From the NCBI GenBank assembly GCA_025359845.1, contig JANYDT010000009.1:1-36168 (forward strand): a DNA stretch of 36,168 nucleotides, given 5' to 3'. Every line of letters begins with the position of its first letter. The stretch's first letter is position 1. A program made the position numbers and the translations under genes. A model generated the notes under the pieces. The model saw only the letters and a list, made by a program, of their open reading frames with translations, did no database searches and had not been told where the DNA came from. This DNA is from Acidimicrobiia bacterium (GTDB lineage Bacteria > Actinomycetota > Acidimicrobiia > Acidimicrobiales > JANYDT01). Below are positions 31,905-36,168 of the stretch, piece after piece.

Positions 31905-33155
31905 TTAGTGCCTGGTGTTGCGCGGTATGTCTCGAAACGATCGGGTGCCATCATCGGAAGGCTCTTTCGGAAGCCCCAGCACCCGCTCGCCGAGAATGTT
32001 GCGCTGGATCTCGTCGGTGCCACCGGCAATCGATTGGGCCGGGACCGAAATCAAGATCTCGGTGATGACGCCATTCATGGGTCCGTCAGGTCCGGTCAGC
32101 GTCCCTGAGGCACCTGCGATCGAGCCGTGGACCCGTGCGCACGCTCGGGCGATCAAGCTTGTGTGCAGCTTGCCGAGCGAGCCTTCAGGGCCGGGCGGGC
32201 GACCGAGACGCCGCGCTGCGACCGCCCGCTGCGCAGTCCATTCGGCTGTCCTGGTCAAGCACAGCACGTTGGCGATGGCCTGGCGGACGCGGGGATCGTG
32301 GTTGACGCCCGCCGCCTGGGCTCGCTCGATGAGCAGGTCGGGGCGCCCGGCCCGCTGCGGATACCAGACGTAAGGCCTCATGATCTCGGCCGTCTCGACC
32401 TCAGCTTCGCGCCACGCCCGACCGGCGCGGGCCACGGAACTCGGCCGGCGGGTCGAAGCCAGTCGGCGTTCGTGCGCCAACGTCGCCAGCGCGACCGCCC
32501 ATCCATTGCCCACGTCGCCGATCACGTTGTCGATCGGCACGCGAGCATTGTCGAAGAACACTTCGTTGAACGATGCGTGCCCGTTCATTTGGCGCAAGGG
32601 GCGGACCTCGACGCCGGGCTGATGCATGTCGATGATCAGGTAGGTGATGCCGCGGTGCTTCGGTACGTCCCAATTGGTTCGGGCCAGCAGGATGCCGTAG
32701 TCGGCGTGATGGGCGCTGGTGTTCCAGACCTTCTGTCCGTTGATGATCCACGTGTCGCCGTCGCGTTCGGCCTGGGTTGTGAGTCCGGCCAGATCGGAAC
32801 CGCTGCCGGGCTCCGAGAACAACTGGCACCATTGGTGCTCGCCGGTGATGATCGGACGCAGAAACCGACGCTTCACGTCGCCGGACCCGTGTTCGAGGAT
32901 CGTCGGAGCGACGAGGCCCATACCTGATCCACTAGGCGTTCCGACCACGGAGGCGGTGCGGAACTCTTCCTCGACCACGCTCGCCAGCCCGACCGGCAGT
33001 CCCCGTCCGAACCACTCGGTGGGCCACGAAGGACAGCCCCACCCCGATGCGGCGAGCCGTTCCCGCCATTCCCGCAGGCTCAATTCGGGGTCCCATTCGG
33101 TGGCCAACCAGGCCCCCAAGTCGGTTCGTAACTGGTCGGCGGTCGGGGTGCTCAT
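31905..33155 (-). CDS. Acyl-CoA dehydrogenase (FadE family)
   Basis: 416 residues. The FAD/substrate strand CQLFSEPGSGSDLAGL (near residue 110) and INGQKVWNTSAHHADYGILLAR are diagnostic, and GGTDEIQRNILGERVLGLPKEP closes the FAD site near the C-terminus. It forms the 2,3-double bond of an acyl-CoA, passing electrons to ETF. The usual catalytic Glu before GT in the C-terminal loop is Gly, a variant common among actinobacterial FadE proteins of the sterol-side-chain type. The ATG is at 33155. First gene of a three-gene operon (ACAD-SDR-HisD-like), divergent from ftsK over 112 bases. Confidence 0.92.
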   Translation of the reverse strand: MSTPTADQLRTDLGAWLATEWDPELSLREWRERLAASGWGCPSWPTEWFGRGLPVGLASVVEEEFRTASVVGTPSGSGMGLVAPTILEHGSGDVKRRFLRPIITGEHQWCQLFSEPGSGSDLAGLTTQAERDGDTWIINGQKVWNTSAHHADYGILLARTNWDVPKHRGITYLIIDMHQPGVEVRPLRQMNGHASFNEVFFDNARVPIDNVIGDVGNGWAVALATLAHERRLASTRRPSSVARAGRAWREAEVETAEIMRPYVWYPQRAGRPDLLIERAQAAGVNHDPRVRQAIANVLCLTRTAEWTAQRAVAARRLGRPPGPEGSLGKLHTSLIARACARVHGSIAGASGTLTGPDGPMNGVITEILISVPAQSIAGGTDEIQRNILGERVLGLPKEPSDDGTRSFRDIPRNTRH

Positions 33156-33267
33156 TCTTTGATCGTACCGACCCCCGGCCGCCTCGACCGTCGGCCGTCA
33201 CGCCACGAAGGCCGCCAGAGTGGGCTGCCCGCAGGGGGTAACGCTGCAGTGGTACCGTTTTCGCACT

Positions 33268-35823
33268 GTGGCTTCGCCCCGTACTTCCCCACGGGCGGGT
33301 TCTCGGTCCAAGTCGCGCACCGCGACGCGAGCCGGCACCCGCCATCCTCGTCCTTCGGCGCGTCAGGCCGCGCCCAAGGGCTTTCTCGCTGAGACCCGCC
33401 AGTTTCTGGGCGAGCACTTGGGCAACCAGTCAGACGACGTGTGGGGGATCACGCTTATTGTCATAGGCACGTTGTGCGGGTTAGGGCTCGCCTTCGACGC
33501 AACCGGCCTCTTCGGGCGACTGGTTCGATTCTTCACGGGAGCCCTCCTTGGGGGCGCCCGATTCGCCGTACCGATCACCCTGCTGGCGCTCGGCTGGGTG
33601 ATGGTGCGCGGTCGGCCGCGGGAGAAGCCGATCCGAATCCTGATCGGCGCAGTGTTCTGCACGGTGGCCCTGGCCGGCCTGTTGCACTTGGCCTATGGAG
33701 CGCCGCGTTGGGGTACACCGATTGGGACGCTGCGCCACAAGGGTGGACTGATCGGAGCCGCCATCGCGGAGCCGTTAAAGGCGGCGACGGCCACCTGGGG
33801 CGCGGGTCTGCTGCTCACGACTATAGGCCTGCTCGGCGTCCTCATTCTCACCGGCACCCGGGTCCGTCACGCCCTCGACCGCGGCGCCAAAGGCGTGGAG
33901 CCGGCCAAACGGGCGGCCCGGCGCGGTTTCGACTCGCTTTGGACGCTCGGCTCCGATCCGGTGCTCGAATCGGAGGCAGCCCGGCGCCATCGGACGGCGC
34001 AGCCCGTGAACGACCGGCGGCTGCGGTCTCGTCCCCGAGCCGTATACGACGGCGTGAAGGAGGGGTTCGGAGCCTTTGACGACGAATCGTTGCTACCGGT
34101 CGAGGAGTACATCCCGGCGCGGGAACAACGCCCCGACAACGAAAAAAGGGCCGAAGCCGCGCCTCGTCGACCGGTCGAGGTCACCATGCCGCCGGAACCG
34201 GACTGGAAGGACGAGCAGCCCACCGTTCAAGACGTACCCATCCCGGGCATCCAGCGCAGTGTGCGTGGCGACGAACAACCCGACCCACTCGACCCCGCGG
34301 TCGTGCCCAAGATCGTCTGGAAACTGCCTCCCCGGGCTCTTCTCAAGAAGGGCAAGGCCCTCCAGATCGACAAGCGCGAGGTCGAAAGCGCGGGCCGGAC
34401 CCTCGAGGAAGCTCTCGCCGCGCATGGCGTCGAGACGCGACTGATGGGTATGACGGTCGGTCCGACCGTGACCCGCTTCGAACTCGAACTCGGCGCGGGA
34501 GTCAAGGTCGCAAAGGTGACGGCTTTGCACAAAGACATCGCCTACGCCATGGCCAGTGCCGACGTGCGTATTCTCGCGCCCATCCCCGGCAAGTCGGCCA
34601 TCGGCGTCGAAGTCCCTAACCGGACCCGTCAGCTCGTGGCCGTCGGCGACATCTTGTTCACACCTGAGGCCGAGAAGCACACGACTCCGCTATCGGTGGC
34701 CATCGGACGAGACATCGACGGCAAGCCGGTCATGATCGATTTGGCCAAAATGCCGCACGTATTGGTGGCCGGTACCACCGGATCGGGTAAGTCGAGTTGC
34801 ATCAATTCGCTCCTCACATCGATACTGATGCGCCAGACGCCCGAGGACGTACGCCTGATCTTGATCGACCCGAAGATGGTCGAATTGTCACAATACAACG
34901 GACTACCGCATTTGCTTACGCAAGTGGTGATCAACCCCAAAAAAGCTGCGAATGCTCTACAGTGGGCGGTGGAGGAGATGGAGCGCCGCTATGAACTCTT
35001 GGCGCAATTGGGCTTCCGCGACCTCGGAGGCTACAACGCGGCCGTCGAAAAGGGTGAGTTAAGTGACCCGTACGCCGATGATCCCGCCCACGGTCTGGGC
35101 GCCCCACCCGCGCCGATCTATCAGAAGCTCTCGGCCATACTGATCGTCGTCGACGAATTGGCCGACCTCATGATGGTGGCGGCCCGCGACGTGGAGGAGT
35201 CGATCTGTCGGATCGCCCAGAAAGCCCGTGCCGTAGGTATCCATTTAGTCATTGCCACGCAACGTCCTTCGGTCAACGTCATCACGGGACTCATAAAGGC
35301 CAACGTTCCGTCCCGGTTCGCCTTTGCCGTTTCGTCGCTGGTCGACTCGCGTGTCATTCTCGATCAACCGGGGGCGGAGCGATTGATCGGACAGGGTGAC
35401 ATGCTGATGCTCACCGTTTCTTCGAACGTGGCCCAGCGAGTACAGGGCAACTTCGTGAGCGAAGAGGAAGTAAGGGCGGTCGTCGGGTTCTGGCGTCGCC
35501 AAGTCGGCGCGCCGACCTATGTCGATGGCCTGTCCGACGATGCGGTGGCGCCTGGTGGCGCGATGGGCGTGGCCGGCGCTTCCGACGGCAGCGATGACGA
35601 CGATCTGCTCGACCAAGCGATGGAACTCGTGGTACGCAGTCAGCTCGGTTCGACATCAATGCTGCAGCGCAAGCTCCGGGTCGGTTTCGCCAGGGCCGGA
35701 AGGTTGATGGACCTGCTCGAACGGAAGGGCATAGTGGGCCCGTCGGAGGGCTCGAAGGCCCGAGCGGTGATGATGACGCCCGAGGAACTCGACGATTACC
35801 AGAAGCGCAAAGCAACCGTCTGA
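33268..35823 (+). CDS. ftsK: DNA translocase FtsK/SpoIIIE
   Basis: 851 residues from GTG 33268. The N-terminus is basic, followed by four hydrophobic helices (about residues 55-200) that anchor it at the division septum, and a ~150-residue charged linker. The motor has Walker A GTTGSGKSS, IDPKMVELSQYNGLPHLLT, Walker B LIVVDELADLM, and ATQRPSVNVITGLIKANVPSRFAFAVSS. The C-terminal gamma winged helix (QLGSTSMLQRKLRVGFARAGRLMDLLERKGIVG) recognises polar DNA motifs. It pumps DNA through the septum and activates dimer resolution. The upstream frame is open to 33220, but GTG 33268 precedes the first plausible basic N-terminus. A TACCGT at 33253-33258 could be a -10 element of a nearly leaderless transcript; weak. 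Confidence 0.95.
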   Translation: MASPRTSPRAGSRSKSRTATRAGTRHPRPSARQAAPKGFLAETRQFLGEHLGNQSDDVWGITLIVIGTLCGLGLAFDATGLFGRLVRFFTGALLGGARFAVPITLLALGWVMVRGRPREKPIRILIGAVFCTVALAGLLHLAYGAPRWGTPIGTLRHKGGLIGAAIAEPLKAATATWGAGLLLTTIGLLGVLILTGTRVRHALDRGAKGVEPAKRAARRGFDSLWTLGSDPVLESEAARRHRTAQPVNDRRLRSRPRAVYDGVKEGFGAFDDESLLPVEEYIPAREQRPDNEKRAEAAPRRPVEVTMPPEPDWKDEQPTVQDVPIPGIQRSVRGDEQPDPLDPAVVPKIVWKLPPRALLKKGKALQIDKREVESAGRTLEEALAAHGVETRLMGMTVGPTVTRFELELGAGVKVAKVTALHKDIAYAMASADVRILAPIPGKSAIGVEVPNRTRQLVAVGDILFTPEAEKHTTPLSVAIGRDIDGKPVMIDLAKMPHVLVAGTTGSGKSSCINSLLTSILMRQTPEDVRLILIDPKMVELSQYNGLPHLLTQVVINPKKAANALQWAVEEMERRYELLAQLGFRDLGGYNAAVEKGELSDPYADDPAHGLGAPPAPIYQKLSAILIVVDELADLMMVAARDVEESICRIAQKARAVGIHLVIATQRPSVNVITGLIKANVPSRFAFAVSSLVDSRVILDQPGAERLIGQGDMLMLTVSSNVAQRVQGNFVSEEEVRAVVGFWRRQVGAPTYVDGLSDDAVAPGGAMGVAGASDGSDDDDLLDQAMELVVRSQLGSTSMLQRKLRVGFARAGRLMDLLERKGIVGPSEGSKARAVMMTPEELDDYQKRKATV

Positions 35824-35945
35824 CACTGCTGGCGAGGGCCCGTAGCGTCGGCCGGAGCGAGGCTCGTAGGGTCGGCGACCGACACGGGTACGAAATCGCT
35901 GGAAATGACGGCGTGCCTTACTTCGTCGGTCCGTAGGCTTCGGCC

Positions 35946-36168
35946 ATGTCGACCACGCCGAACCCGGCCACACCGAAGCCAATGGCGGCGGACTCGAAGA
36001 ACTGGACCTGGGTGCTGCAACGGTCGTGCCCCGATTGCGGTTTCGACGCGCCCAACGTTGACCGCACCGCCGTGGGCCGCCTCACTCGCCAGAACGCCCT
36101 TCTGTGGCCGGCCCTCCTGCGATCGCCGCAGGCATCGCGGCGCCCGACCGACACTCAGTGGTCGGCCG
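35946..36168 (+). CDS. DinB-family protein, partial
   Basis: The first 74 codons of a plus-strand gene cut by the right window edge. The translation KNWTWVLQRSCPDCGFDAPNVDR...WPALL...RRPTDTQWSA is typical of the N-terminus of actinobacterial DinB/DinB_2 four-helix-bundle proteins, a metal-binding fold related to mycothiol-dependent enzymes. The CPDCGF Cys pair is visible, but the metal-binding His lies beyond the window. The ATG at 35946 has no clear ribosome site. The reverse-strand open frame over the same bases is a shadow. Confidence 0.75.
   Translation, partial: MSTTPNPATPKPMAADSKNWTWVLQRSCPDCGFDAPNVDRTAVGRLTRQNALLWPALLRSPQASRRPTDTQWSA

Noticed and set aside
1-36168. tRNA, rRNA, CRISPR arrays, insertion sequences, attachment sites
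   Set aside because: None recognised by reading both strands. A tRNA or covariance-model search would settle small RNA genes.

Overview
The window looks like a chromosomal segment from a GC-rich actinomycetote, probably an acidimicrobial-type lineage. This is inferred from the high GC, the many GTG/TTG starts, the gene order dapA - RNase J - ftsK, the deazaflavin (F420)-type DUF385 protein, the LLM-class oxidoreductase, and the density of acyl-CoA genes (CaiB/BaiF, MaoC, crotonase, thiolase/DUF35, acyl-CoA dehydrogenase). No rRNA, tRNA, CRISPR array, insertion sequence or phage gene was recognised. Both window ends cut through genes.

Layout. 1-6.3 kb: a minus-strand lipid/CoA catabolism block (partial crotonase, APH-like kinase; then an FCD-type GntR regulator, acyl-CoA synthetase and MaoC-like dehydratase) with one plus-strand glycosyltransferase. 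6.4-7.6 kb: a small HAD hydrolase and a crotonase. 7.7-12.4 kb: a minus-strand operon of cyclase-family hydrolase, two overlapping CaiB/BaiF CoA-transferases and a lipocalin-like protein. 12.4-14.7 kb: a plus-strand operon of an MFS carrier and two carboxymuconolactone-decarboxylase/AhpD-like genes. 14.7-18.1 kb: a minus-strand Ltp2-like thiolase with a DUF35 partner, a DUF385 protein, and an EamA permease broken by a one-base frameshift. 18.1-21.8 kb: an LLM oxidoreductase, then a two-component system followed by a tiny secreted lysine-rich protein and a strong terminator. 21.8-25.2 kb: MFS exporter, CrtI-like FAD oxidoreductase and DedA/VTT membrane protein on the minus strand. 25.3-29.7 kb: secreted hypothetical, winged-helix protein, dapA and RNase J. 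29.7-33.2 kb: a minus-strand acyl-CoA dehydrogenase - SDR - HisD-like operon. 33.3-36.2 kb: ftsK and the start of a DinB-family gene.

The most notable observation is at 14203-14706. A full-length AhpD/CMD-family reading frame is interrupted by one in-frame TGA exactly where the second cysteine of the CxxC redox motif belongs, giving Cys54-Lys-Thr-TGA57. The TGA is followed at the expected distance by a stem-loop with a G in its four-base apical loop. The simplest reading is a selenoprotein (CxxU) that automatic annotation would cut in two or truncate. It overlaps by ATGA with a cysteine-less CMD paralogue, which overlaps an MFS gene, so a transporter and a two-subunit redox enzyme appear to be co-translated.

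Other points: matching 11-bp-spaced direct repeats lie upstream of the response regulator and of the lysine-rich secreted protein, suggesting autoregulation and a dedicated target. A HisD paralogue with two altered zinc-ligand positions sits in a fatty-acyl operon. One CaiB gene has no ordinary start codon for its conserved N-terminus. The DUF35 protein has lost most zinc cysteines. The EamA frameshift and the CaiB start defect could both be single-base indel errors in the assembly; the TGA in the CMD gene would instead need a substitution.
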